44,670 nt of DNA from the NCBI GenBank assembly GCA_005885555.1, contig VAWN01000089.1, forward strand, positions 1 to 44,670. The letters run 5' to 3'. Source of the DNA: Actinomycetota bacterium. GTDB lineage: Bacteria; Actinomycetota; Actinomycetes; Mycobacteriales; Micromonosporaceae. Shown one piece after another: positions 17,700-25,979 of this stretch. Position numbers and translations under genes: made by a program. Within the stretch, counting starts at the first letter, position 1. Every line of letters starts with the position of its first letter. The notes beneath the pieces were generated by a model. It did no database searches, had not been told where the DNA came from, and was given only the letters and a program-made list of their open reading frames with translations.

Positions 17700-18660
17700 C
17701 GCCGGCTCGGTTCGCGACTGGCGCTGCTGACCGGCGGCCCGGTGGACGCGCCGGACCGGCAACGCACCTTGCGCGCGACGCTGAACTGGAGCTACGACCT
17801 GCTCGACGACGTCGAGCGGCGGCTGCTGGCCCAGCTGTCGGTCTTCCGGGGCGGCTTCTCACTGGACGCGGCGGAGGCCGTGTGCGTGGGCGACGACGCC
17901 GCCGACGGGCTGCTCGACACGCTGGACGGGCTGGTCCGGCACAGCCTGGTCCAGCTGACGGCCGACGCGACGGGGGAGCTGCGTTTCGCGCTGCTGGAGA
18001 CCGTACGGGAGTTCGCCGCCGAGCAGCTCGACGCCGCCGCGGATCAGCAACAACCTGGCTGCCCAGGACCTGGCCGTGGGTCGGGTTGCGTCGGCCGAAG
18101 GCCTTATGCAGCAAGCGGTCGCCTTGGCCGGTCAGGCGGACGACCGGCGGACAGAGGCGAGGGTACTGCAGAATCGGGCGTGCCAGCGCTGGGCGGAAGG
18201 CGACCAGGTGGCCGCCGAGCAGCTGACCGAGCAGAGCCTTCGCGATGGTCCGAGGCATCGGCGACGAACGGCTCGCCGCCGCGCTCGTCGCGAACCTCGG
18301 CGAGATCGTGGCCGGACGCAGCGACCTACGCCGGGGCGCCGAGCTCATGCAGGAGGGTGTGCGGATCTCCCGGCTCGGCGAGACCTACAACCTCTCGTGC
18401 GGCATCCTGTCGTTCGCTGAGATCCTGGTGCGGGCCGACCAGCCGCGGCGCGCGATGCGCCTCCTCGGCCCCATCTCCGCCCTGCGGGAGCAGACCGGGT
18501 TACGCCACCACGATCCGACCAACACCGACCAGATGAAACCCGCTGCGATCCGCGGCCGCCGCCGCGCTCGGTCCGACAGCCGCGGCCGCCGCCTGGGCGG
18601 AGGGATTGCGGCTCACCATCGACAGCGCCGTTCAGGAAGTGGCGACGACACAGCTGTCCG
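17700..18660 (+). pseudogene. Remnant of an AfsR/LuxR-type ATPase regulator with TPR tail
   Basis: RLGSRLALLTGG, RQRTLRATLNWSYDLLDDVE, LLAQLSVFRGGFSLDAAEAV and RFALLETVREFAAEQLDAA are the arm region of large STAND-type ATPase regulators (AfsR, SARP and related). The DNA-binding and nucleotide-binding parts are missing upstream. After about 18045 the TPR tail appears in other frames: NNLAAQDLAVGRVASAEGLM, then from 18245 IGDERLAAALVANLGEIVAG, and finally TAAAAAWAEGLRLTIDSAVQ near 18580-18630. The original protein would have been a pathway regulator. It is convergent with, and now abuts, another TPR remnant. Confidence 0.72.
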
Positions 18661-18726
18661 TCTTCGACGCGGCGATCCACCCGCGCGCGAGCGTCCATCA
18701 AGTAACGGCTGGCATAGGCTCGGGCG

Positions 18727-19131
18727 ATGGCTACGGTGAGCGTCCGATACATCGTCGACGACGTCGACGCCGCGATCCGGTTCTACTGCGGGTACCTCGG
18801 CTTCCGCGAGGTGATGCATCCCGCGCCGACCTTCGCGATGCTGTCCCGCGGCGACCTGCGCCTGGTACTCAGCGCGCCCGGTGGCGGCCCGGGTGGCGGC
18901 CAGGCCATGCCCGACGGGCGGGTACCCGAGCCGGGCGGCTGGAACCGGTTCCAGCTGGAGGTGACCGACCTCGCCGGTACCGTCGAGACGCTGCGCGCCG
19001 CCGGTGCCCGCTTCCGCAACGACATCGTCACCGGCGTGGGCGGCGGGCAGATTCTCGTCGAGGATCCGTCCGGCAATCCCGTCGAGCTGTTCGAACCGAC
19101 CCGACCCGAAGCCGCCCTCGGCGCCTCCTGA
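18727..19131 (+). CDS. VOC-superfamily (glyoxalase-like) protein
   Basis: Protein of 134 aa with the paired beta-alpha-beta-beta-beta folds of the vicinal oxygen chelate superfamily: VSVRYIVDDVDAAIRFYCGY, LGFREVMHP, then FQLEVTDLAGTVETLRAAGA and ILVEDPSGNPVELFEP. The C-terminal metal ligand glutamate (VELFEP) is present. Substrate unknown; members include dioxygenases, epimerases and antibiotic-binding proteins. The ATG at 18727 has no strong ribosome site. It converges with the next operon on the other strand. Confidence 0.83.
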   Translation: MATVSVRYIVDDVDAAIRFYCGYLGFREVMHPAPTFAMLSRGDLRLVLSAPGGGPGGGQAMPDGRVPEPGGWNRFQLEVTDLAGTVETLRAAGARFRNDIVTGVGGGQILVEDPSGNPVELFEPTRPEAALGAS

Positions 19132-19142
19132 CCGGCATTGCG

Positions 19143-19487
19143 CTACCTGCCCTGCCAGCGTTCCGGGTTGCGGCGTCTGATGTACTCCATCGCCTGGTCC
19201 GCGGTGATGCCGTGCTGGGCCGCGCCGACCGTGGCGGCGTAGTGCAGGGCGTCGTGGCGGGAGCCGTGGTGCATCTCGGCGTCGATGGTCTCCCGGCCCC
19301 GCGCCTGGGCCGCGGCCAGGCGGTGGTACCCGTCGGCGACCAGGTACCCGTCCCCGGTGTCGAACACGACGATGGGCGGCAGCGCGTCGAGGTTCTCCGC
19401 GTAGCGGGCCACCCGTTCGGCGTCCAGATGTGCCTGCGGGTCCACGAGGCCGGTGGCGAGCAGGTCGCTGATGCGCAGCCGGGTCAT
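19143..19487 (-). CDS. ParB/Srx-like N-terminal domain protein
   Basis: A 114-aa protein resembling the ParB-N/sulfiredoxin-like nucleotide-binding domain: TRLRISDLLATGLVDPQAHL, ARYAENLDALPPIVVFDTGD, GYLVADGYHRLAAAQARGRE, where DGYHRLAAA is the usual DG.HR motif. It lacks the helix-turn-helix and dimerisation regions of ParB, so it is not a chromosome partition protein. Such small proteins may bind or hydrolyse nucleotides or act as regulators. The start overlaps the previous gene's stop (ATGA), so it is the third gene of an operon. Confidence 0.72.
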   Translation of the reverse strand: MTRLRISDLLATGLVDPQAHLDAERVARYAENLDALPPIVVFDTGDGYLVADGYHRLAAAQARGRETIDAEMHHGSRHDALHYAATVGAAQHGITADQAMEYIRRRNPERWQGR

Positions 19488-19948
19488 GCCGTCTCGCGCA
19501 CGTAGCTCAGCTCGAAGTCCGGACGCCAGGTCGCGCCGTCCTGCGACATCTCCCACCGCCCGTCGATCCGGTTGCCGTCGGCACCGACCGTCGCCGTGAA
19601 ACGCTGGTTGAACCCGGGCGCGTCCCGCCAGATCCGCCACATCCCGTCGGCGAACGTCATCCGGTACACCCGGTGTACCCCGCGCGCGTCAGCATAGAGC
19701 ATCGTGAACTGCTCGGCGGCGTCGTCGAGCCCGATCAGCGCGGTGGTGGGGAACGGCGCGTTGTCCTGCCACGCCTGCGGCGCGGTGGACGGAATGGAGT
19801 CGGCGTCGGTGAACTGGCGGAGGAACGCGCCGTCGTCCTGCCAGCCGAACTCGGCCCGGGCCGTGCCCACACCCTCGACTTTCGGCTGCACCGTCCACCG
19901 GCCCACCAGTACGTCGAGCCGGGCGAGCGCCGGATGCCGGCCGGTCAT
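19484..19948 (-). CDS. Uncharacterised beta-barrel-like protein (DUF1579-like)
   Basis: A 154-aa protein without signal peptide. ALARLDVLVGRWTVQPKVEG, GWQDDGAFLRQFTDADSIPS, TTALIGLDDAAEQFTMLYAD and NRIDGRWEMSQDGATWRPDF suggest an up-and-down beta barrel like DUF1579 or nitrobindin-type proteins, in which an early GxW motif is common. Ligand and function unknown. It is coupled by ATGA overlaps at both ends to the VOC gene upstream and the ParB-like gene downstream. Confidence 0.65.
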   Translation of the reverse strand: MTGRHPALARLDVLVGRWTVQPKVEGVGTARAEFGWQDDGAFLRQFTDADSIPSTAPQAWQDNAPFPTTALIGLDDAAEQFTMLYADARGVHRVYRMTFADGMWRIWRDAPGFNQRFTATVGADGNRIDGRWEMSQDGATWRPDFELSYVRETA

Positions 19949-20283
19949 GTCGTGCCTCCCAAGCCGATCTCGTTTCCGTCCAGATCACGGTAGATCACCT
20001 TGCGCACGCCGTTGCCGTAGCGCTCCTGCGCGGCGGGCTCGATTCCCCGGGCGCTGATGCCCGCCACCCGCTCGTCGAGGTCGTCGACGAACACCGTGTG
20101 CAGCGCATGGCCCGCGTGCTCGGGTCGCTCGTCGATGTACAGGTACCGGTGCTCGGCGAGCTCCCACACCGCTTCCGTCGCGTTCGGCAGGAAGGCGGGT
20201 TCGCGGCCCAGCAGCCGTCGGTACCAGCTGAGCGCGCGCGAATAGTCGGTCACCGGCAGGCCCGCGAAGAGGTCAACCGTCAC
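19945..20283 (-). CDS. VOC-superfamily protein, first gene of operon
   Basis: Protein of 112 aa: VDLFAGLPVTDYSRALSWYR, LLGREPAFLPNATEAVWEL, RYLYIDERPEHAGHALHTVF and RKVIYRDLDGNEIGLGG form one VOC module pair. The final metal ligand is the E of GNEIGL. No catalytic function is assigned. The stop overlaps the next start as ATGA, making an operon of VOC, beta-barrel-like and ParB-like genes. A second VOC gene lies convergent on the other side of this operon, but the two are not close duplicates. Confidence 0.83.
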   Translation of the reverse strand: MTVDLFAGLPVTDYSRALSWYRRLLGREPAFLPNATEAVWELAEHRYLYIDERPEHAGHALHTVFVDDLDERVAGISARGIEPAAQERYGNGVRKVIYRDLDGNEIGLGGTT

Positions 20284-20524
20284 GCGTTCACGCTAACCCC
20301 GCCGTGGCGTGGGCGAAGAATAGCCCGGCCTCGGGTGGGTACCGCGGGAGTATGGACGAGGCAGTCCCAACGAACCGATGCCGGACGAGAACGCCCGGCG
20401 CGTGCCGGCGCGGCCGGAAGACGACGGGCGCGTCGAGCGGGAGTCACAGTCCCGGACGCATCCGGGCGGCGGTGCGGGCGCGGCGACGCCCGGTGGCGGT
20501 ACCGGAGTAGCCCGGCGCAGCGGG
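20284..20524. other. Intergenic with a possible short coding remnant
   Basis: The plus strand from 20378 reads MPDENARRVPARPEDDGRVE and RESQSRTHPGGGAGAATPGG, a hydrophilic stretch that looks translated, but the frame then enters antisense nuclease-like sequence with no proper stop. It may be the stub of a small gene cut by the element to its right, which would place the left border of the mobile segment near 20.5 kb. Confidence 0.35.
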
Positions 20525-21404
20525 TCACCCTGCGGGGTCCGGGTCCACCGTCTCGTCCGAGCGACGATGGTCGATCCGTAGGTCGGGCGCGGGTTCGCGG
20601 TACGCCTCGCGGTCTCGAGCTGTTCCAGGCGCTGCACGCGGGCACGCCGGTCCACCTTCGGTACTACAGTCTTGGCCTGAACCCAATTCGGCAGCAGGAT
20701 CGAGCACATTCTCAAACGGCGCACCGAACTGGAGGAACTCTTCGACCGCCGTGTGCTCGGGGGAGCCCGGGCTCACCTCCAGGTTGGCCCTTATCGTGAT
20801 GGGCCGCAGCCGTGCCGACTCGGCAGACAGGGCGATCAGCCGCAGTACCGCGTAGTGCTCGTCATCGAGCTGCTGGTACTGGGCGTACGCAAGTCCCGGT
20901 GACGTCTGTGCGTCGGCTTTCCACGGTAGGTCCCGCACCCGGCCGGTCCGGATGTCCACCTCGTACCGGTAGAACGGGTCGAGCTGGGTCAGCGTCGCGG
21001 CGATGCTGCGCTGCCGGGCGATGGCAGCCGCCAGTAGGTAGCTGACCAGGGATTGCCGCTGCGCGGCCAGCACGTCAAGGTTGGTCCGCCCCATCCACTT
21101 CGTCGGAACGCCGCTGCCCGCGGTCAGTCCGCCGCTCGTTGGTGGGATTCCACGGTGTCACCAAGGTCCATGAGCGTACGGGCAGGACCGGCAGCGTTTC
21201 CCGCACGAACGTCGACCAGGACTGTTCGATGTCAGCGGCCTGTCGGGAGGTGACTCGTCCCGTGTACCGCTTCACCTGGTAGATGGGCGTGATGAGATTG
21301 CCGGCAGGATGCTCCAAGAGCAGCAGGGCGGCGTCGAACTCCTCGACCCTCTCGCCCGGCTCCCGCTCCCAGTTGTCACTGCGGTCACCCCGACAGCAAA
21401 CCAA
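20525..21404 (-). pseudogene. Broken gene, possibly nuclease-related
   Basis: The first half (21404-21130) reads EFDAALLLLEHPAGNLITPI, YQVKRYTGRVTSRQAADIEQ, SWTLVTPWNPTNER. The second (to 20525) reads KWMGRTNLDVLAAQRQSLVS, YLLAAAIARQRSIAATLTQL and DDEHYAVLRLIALSAESARL. One frame change near 21120 separates them (PTNERRL/TAGSGVPTKW is split between frames). 'YQVKRY...' followed by an 'LV.PW.PT..' segment resembles actinomycete proteins with a restriction-nuclease-like core, where Q-x-K is part of the active site. Family assignment is uncertain. It may have been a defence or cargo gene of the element. Confidence 0.5.
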
Positions 21405-21563
21405 ACACCACCGGCATGCCTCGCGCGACCTGCCGGGCCGGTCCGGGGCGGGCGCCGAGGCGAGCGTTCACCGCGAGCTACCCCGAACGTCTCCCTTTCG
21501 GTCGTGCCCTTCGGCAGTTTCTTATTGATCTCCTTGGCTCGACCATTCGGGGAAGCAGCCGGC

Positions 21564-22319
21564 ATGTTCGGCGGGTCACGGGGGAGCCGACCGCAGCTTC
21601 CCGCCAGAACCGCGACGCATCCGGGCAAGATGCTGCCGGCGATTGCCCGGTACCTGATCGCCACCTACACCCACGTCGGCGAGCCCGTGTGCGACCCGAT
21701 GGCCGGAATCGCCACCACCGTCGTGGAGGCGATGCACCTGGGCCGGCACGGCATCGGAGTGGAGTACGAGCCGCACTGGGCGCGGCTGGCCGCCGGCAAC
21801 ATCGACCTCGCCACCAGCCAGGGCGCCGCCGGTGCCGGCGAGGTGGTGCAGAGCGACGCCCGGCAGCTTCCTGCCCTCATCCCTGCGCAGTTGCACGGCC
21901 GGATCGCGCTCGTGGTCACGTCCCCGCCGTACGGGCCGTCCACCCACGGCCAGGTCCGCACCCCCGGCCCCCGGCGCGGCAAGGTCCGCAAGCTGCACCA
22001 CCGGTACGGCGGCGCCAGCAACCTCGCCTACCGCGACCCCAACGAACTCGCCGACGGGTTCACCCAGATCCTCACCGGCTGCGCGGCGATCCTGCGGCCG
22101 GGCGGCATCGTCGCCGTCACCGCCCGCCCGTACCGCCGGCACGGGGAGCTGGTCGACATCCCCGGCATGGTAGTCGCCGCGGGCCTTTCGGCCGGGCTTC
22201 GGCTGCACGAGGAATGCGCCGCGCTCATCGCCGGTGTCCGCCACGGCCGGCTAGTTTCCCACGCCTCGTTCTTCCAGCAGAAGAACGTCCGGGCCGCCAT
22301 CGCGGGCGGCGACCCATAA
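21564..22319 (+). CDS. DNA methyltransferase of an integrative element
   Basis: SAM-dependent DNA methylase of about 251 aa. HPGKMLPAIARYLIATYTHV precedes motif I (VCDPMAGIATTVVEAMHLGR), then GIGVEYEPHWARLAAGNIDL and catalytic motif IV VVTSPPYG, as in N4-cytosine/N6-adenine methylases. Motif I reads GIATT where GIGTT is usual. The N-terminus starts abruptly, and the ATG at 21564 is a best guess without a clear ribosome site, so the gene may be truncated. It precedes two serine-recombinase genes in the same direction. It may modify the element's own DNA or protect against restriction; no restriction partner is seen intact. Confidence 0.75.
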   Translation: MFGGSRGSRPQLPARTATHPGKMLPAIARYLIATYTHVGEPVCDPMAGIATTVVEAMHLGRHGIGVEYEPHWARLAAGNIDLATSQGAAGAGEVVQSDARQLPALIPAQLHGRIALVVTSPPYGPSTHGQVRTPGPRRGKVRKLHHRYGGASNLAYRDPNELADGFTQILTGCAAILRPGGIVAVTARPYRRHGELVDIPGMVVAAGLSAGLRLHEECAALIAGVRHGRLVSHASFFQQKNVRAAIAGGDP

Positions 22320-22378
22320 CGGCTGCTCCAGCACGAGGACGTGGTTCTGCTGCGCCGCCCGGGACCAGGGGACGCGGC

Positions 22379-22636
22379 ATGAGCAGCGACGACCCGCGCC
22401 GCAGCTCGGCTCCACCAGCCGGCACCAGCGGTCCCACCGAGCAGCCCCGCAGCCAGCCGTCGCCGCCTCCGGGCGGCGACGGCCGTGGCCGCGACGGCGG
22501 TGAGAGCGCCGACCGGGCCGGCCTTGACCAACCGCCGCCCGGTCGGCGTCCATACCTGGACGGTGACCGCGACCACCGGCCGCTGACCGTGCGGGTCCAG
22601 GTACGAATCGCCGTCGGCGGGCAGCGTCGCCAGTAG
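22379..22636 (+). CDS. Low-complexity hypothetical protein
   Basis: The plus strand encodes 85 residues beginning MSSDDPRRSSAPPAGTSGPT and rich in Pro, Gly, Ser and Arg, without a recognisable domain. The opposite strand is also open here (LRALLATLPADGDSYLDPHG, VVAVTVQVWTPTGRRLVKAG) and could be the real gene. I cannot decide between them. The position between the methylase and the recombinases suggests an element-encoded accessory protein if either is real. Confidence 0.3.
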   Translation: MSSDDPRRSSAPPAGTSGPTEQPRSQPSPPPGGDGRGRDGGESADRAGLDQPPPGRRPYLDGDRDHRPLTVRVQVRIAVGGQRRQ

Positions 22637-22743
22637 CGCCCGCAGGGCGTTGCCCTGCGCGGCGGCTACCGCGTCGGCGTGCCCGCCGACCCGCCGCCCA
22701 CCACCGGGCCGGACGTCGGCCCCGACGACGAAAGGAGCCAGCG

Positions 22744-23250
22744 TTGACAACCGTCTGGTACGGGCGCACGGCGTCCGGCGAGGGCGCCGCCGCGCAGTTG
22801 CGTCTCCAGCGTCACGACTGCGCCCGGCTGGTTGCCCATCGGCAGCCCTACACCGCCTGCTATTTCGACATCGGCGTCGGCTACCGCCCCGGGCGCCCGG
22901 CCCGACGCCTCGACCCCCACACCGTGGCAGCCATCGGCCTGCCCTACGCCGGAGGCATGGCCCAGCTCCTGCACGACGCGGCCAACCCGGGCCGGCCCTT
23001 CGACCGGGTCGTGTGTTTCGACCTGGCCCGCGTCTCCCGCCGCGCCCAGGTGGTCAGCGACGTGATCGACCATCTCGTCGCCGCACAAATGGATCTGCTG
23101 GTGCCGCCGGTGGCTGATCTGCTCACCGTCGAAGGCACTGCGGCGCAGCGGTTCGCCGCCACCTTCGCGCTGATGGTGCTGCAGGCCGACCACGCCCACC
23201 GGGCAGGACATCGGTCCGCCCAGCCGATCGCCGGAGAGGACCGGCAATGA
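22744..23250 (+). CDS. Small serine-recombinase-like protein, catalytic serine displaced
   Basis: A 168-aa protein resembling only the catalytic domain of serine recombinases: VWYGRTASGEGAAAQLRLQR, then FDRVVCFDLARVSRRAQVVS and LMVLQADHA. The usual Y-x-R-x-S motif here reads YGRTAS, so alanine stands where the nucleophilic serine should be and serine comes one residue later. No recombinase or zinc-ribbon domain follows. TTG 22744 is chosen because AAAGGAG stands 7 bases upstream. Its stop overlaps the start of the large recombinase (ATGA), so the two are made together. It may be a regulatory partner or directionality factor; that is speculation. Confidence 0.68.
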   Translation: MTTVWYGRTASGEGAAAQLRLQRHDCARLVAHRQPYTACYFDIGVGYRPGRPARRLDPHTVAAIGLPYAGGMAQLLHDAANPGRPFDRVVCFDLARVSRRAQVVSDVIDHLVAAQMDLLVPPVADLLTVEGTAAQRFAATFALMVLQADHAHRAGHRSAQPIAGEDRQ

Positions 23251-25042
23251 GGCAGAACCAGATCACCCGGTGGGCCTGGTGGGGGCGCACCTCTACCGAG
23301 GATCTGCAAGATCCCACCCTGTCCCTGCCTCGGCAACTGTCCAACAGCCATCCGGCCCTGCCGCCGGGCGCGGTGATCGTGGCGCACTTCTACGACATCG
23401 AGTCCGGCGCAAAGACCTCGCCCAACGCGGCCACGGCCACGCCCACGAGCAGTTCGACATCCCCATTCCACGCGACGGCGGCATCCAGGATCTGCTGGCC
23501 GAGGCCCAACGCCCGGACCGCCGCTTCGACGGCGTGATCTGCGAGTCCATCGACCGGGTCGCCCGGCGCACCTACTACGGCACCATGATCGAACACGAGC
23601 CGGAACGGGCCGGGGTGCTGCTGGTCGCCGCCGACGAGCCGATGCACGCCGGCCGCAAACGGGCCACCGCCATCCTCACCCGCCGGGTCAAGCAGGGCGT
23701 GGCCGAGTGGTACGCGCTCGAAGCCCTGGAAAAATCCTGGGACGGGTTCAAGGAGCACACCGAGCAGGGCTACAACATCGGCCGCCCACCCTACGGCTAC
23801 CTCGCCGAGAAGATCCCCCACCCGGTACCCGCCCGACGCGAACAGGGCAAGACCAAGACCCGGCTCGTGCTCGACCCGGTCCGCGCCCCGGTCGTGCGCT
23901 ACCTCTACGACCTGTACCTGTCCACCGGGCTCGGGCTGATGCAGCTCCGCGACAAGCTCAACGCCGACCCCGACGCCTACCCACCGCCGACCCCGCCCGA
24001 CCCCCGACGCGCGCTGGGCCACTGGGCGGTCTCCAGCGTGTGGGAGATCCTGCGCAACCCGAAGTACACCGGCTACATGGTGTGGAACCGCCGCGCCCGC
24101 AAGAGCGCCGGCAACCGGATCAACCCGCCCAGCGAATGGATCTGGTCACCCGAGCCGATGCACCCGGCCATCGTCAGCCGCGCCGAGTACGACACCGTGG
24201 CCACACGGGCGGCGGCCAACGAAGCCTCCCGCCGCCCCACCACCGGCCAGCCCGACGCCGAGCGGACCCGCACCGAGTACCTGTACTGGGGCCTGGTCCG
24301 CTGCGGCATCTGCGGGCTGCGCATGTCCGGCAACATCCGCCGCCGCACCGGACGCCGCTACTACTTCTGCTACCCGCACAAGCAGCGCACCGCTAAGATC
24401 CCACCCGACCACCCGCGCACCGTCTACCTCGGCGAGCCCGGACTACACGAGGCCATCACGAGCTGGCTGTCTTGCGCCGTCTTCGGCCCCGACCGCACCA
24501 CGTACTGGCGCCAGGCACTGGCCGCATCCACCGACCAGGAACACAACCGCCGCGCGCCCGTCGCCGCCCGCCTCGGCGAAACGACCGCGCAGATCGCCGA
24601 ACTCAACCGCCGGCTGCAACGCCAGGTACTCAACCTCGAAGCCGACGACATCACCCCCGCCGCCCGGCGGCAGATCACCACCCGCATCGCCGAACTCGAA
24701 ACCGCCATCGGCCAACGTCAGGCCGACGCCGACCACCTACGGGCCGAACTCGACAGCCTCCCACCCGACATCGACGAGACCACCGCAGCCCTCGCCCGGC
24801 TACCCGAAGTCGCGGACAACCTCGCCGACCGGCCACAACCCGCGCTGCGGCTCCTCTACGACGCCCTCAACATCAAGATCCAGTACCAACCCGGCGAACA
24901 CGCCGTAGACGTGGAAATCACCCTGACCGACGCCATCGGCGACACAACGACGCTGGCCCCACCCGATCAGCCGGTGGGGCCAGCGTCGCAAGTCTGTTCA
25001 GTGCCCCCGGTGGGATTCGAACCCACACTGAATGGATTTTGA
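23247..25042 (+). pseudogene. Large serine recombinase/integrase with one frameshift
   Basis: Starts at ATG 23247 with the active-site motif RWAWWGRTSTEDLQDP, serine at R+2. At about 23410 a single base appears to be missing (ESG then RKDLAQRG in the next frame), after which the protein continues with EQFDIPIPRDGGIQDLLAEA, DGVICESIDRVARRTYYGTM, the recombinase domain (YNIGRPPYGYLAEKI, VWEILRNPKYTGYMVWNRRA), the zinc ribbon (LVRCGICGLRMSGN, YYFCYPHK) and a coiled coil near 24570-24780. The frame ends at 25042 inside tRNA-Leu. It would integrate and excise the element. The shift inactivates it unless it is a sequence error. Confidence 0.85.
24948..24988. terminator. 16-bp perfect stem-loop between recombinase end and tRNA-Leu
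   Basis: Arms CGACGCTGGCCCCACC and GGTGGGGCCAGCGTCG enclose a 9-base loop. It lies in the last codons of the recombinase frame and directly downstream of the leftward tRNA gene (14 bases after its 3' end), so it probably terminates the tRNA transcript and perhaps rightward element transcripts too. Confidence 0.65.
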
Positions 25043-25074
25043 GTCCATCGACTCTGCCGTTGGTCTACAGGGGC
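25002..25074 (-). tRNA. tRNA-Leu (anticodon CAA)
   Basis: Read on the minus strand, a 73-base cloverleaf forms. Acceptor arm GCCCCTG pairs with CGGGGGC with one T-G wobble. The D arm is GAC/GTC, the anticodon stem ATGGA/TCCAT holds loop CTCAAAA with anticodon CAA, and the T arm is GTGGG-TTCGAAT-CCCAC. CCA is not encoded; the discriminator is A. CAA reads TTG (Leu), but the variable region is only about 5 bases, whereas most bacterial leucine tRNAs have a long variable arm. The recombinase reading frame ends inside its 3' half. Confidence 0.88.
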
Positions 25075-25163
25075 GCAAAGCTCGATCTAGCCTACCTACT
25101 ACGCTATGAGCGGCGACACTTCGATACCGGAGTGTCCGCGGGACAGCGGAGGGGTAGGGGTAC

Positions 25164-25790
25164 GTGGCCGAGACGCAGGCTGGCGCCGTGCGCCGTCGGG
25201 TACTCATCGCGGAAGACGAGGCGCTGATCCGCCTCGACCTGGCCGAGATGCTGGTCGAGGAGGGCTATGATGTCGTCGGCGAGGCCGGTGACGGGGAGAC
25301 CGCGGTGCGGTTGACCGAGGAGCTGCGGCCCGACCTGGTCATCCTCGACATCAAGATGCCGATCATGGACGGCCTGGCGGCGGCGGAGAAGATCGCCGGC
25401 GCGCGGCTGGCCCCGGTCGTGATCCTCACCGCGTTCAGCCAGCGCGATCTGGTCGAGCGGGCGCGCGCCGCGGGCGCCATGGCCTACCTGGTCAAACCCT
25501 TCCAAAAAAGCGATCTTGTACCGGCGGTCGAGATCGCGTTGTCGCGTTTCGCCGAGGTTTCGGCGCTGGAGTCCGAGGTCGCTTCGCTCAACGAGCGGCT
25601 GGAGACCCGCAAGGCGGTCGAACGGGCCAAGGGTGCCCTGATGACGCAGTACGGCATGACCGAGCCGCAGGCCTTCAAGTGGATCCAGCGCACCGCGATG
25701 GACCACCGGATGACCATGCGGGAGGTGGCCGAGCGGATTCTCGCCGAGTCGGGCGGGGACGCGCCCGTCGCCGGCAGCTCACCGGGCTGA
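25164..25790 (+). CDS. pdtaR: ANTAR-domain response regulator PdtaR
   Basis: Cytoplasmic two-domain protein of 208 aa. The receiver (about 12-125) has acidic residues E17, D18 and E19, phospho-acceptor aspartate in LVILDIKMPIMDGL and the lysine in YLVKPF. The ANTAR RNA-binding domain (about 142-195) follows: LNERLETRKAVERAKGALMT, AFKWIQRTAMDHRMTMREVA. It is the homologue of mycobacterial PdtaR (Rv1626), which acts by binding dual-hexaloop RNA to prevent transcription termination. The GTG start at 25164 follows GGAGGGGTAGG. The cognate kinase PdtaS is not in the window. The gene begins the conserved core block to the right. Confidence 0.92.
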   Translation: MAETQAGAVRRRVLIAEDEALIRLDLAEMLVEEGYDVVGEAGDGETAVRLTEELRPDLVILDIKMPIMDGLAAAEKIAGARLAPVVILTAFSQRDLVERARAAGAMAYLVKPFQKSDLVPAVEIALSRFAEVSALESEVASLNERLETRKAVERAKGALMTQYGMTEPQAFKWIQRTAMDHRMTMREVAERILAESGGDAPVAGSSPG

Positions 25791-25950
25791 CCACGCGATC
25801 GTTCACGCTCCGTAACTACACTCGCGGCGGCCGGGCGGCGACTGTACGCCCGTTTGGGCTGCCGGCTGCCCGTGTTCGGATCGTGTTTTGCGCCGGCCGA
25901 CCTGCTAAATAACAATGAAACGACGGGTCGTCCAGTGGCCGCGGTTTCCC

Positions 25951-25979
25951 TTGACACGGGGATGGGGGCCGCATAATTT
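25951..25979 (+). promoter_or_regulatory. Sigma-70-type promoter upstream of livK
   Basis: TTGACA (25951-25956) and TAATTT (25974-25979) are separated by 17 bases, a near-consensus housekeeping promoter. It lies 230 bp before the livK start, giving a long leader of about 220 nt, which could hold regulatory RNA structure. The rest of the 420-bp gap after pdtaR shows no gene, although an open frame extends upstream of livK. Confidence 0.7.
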
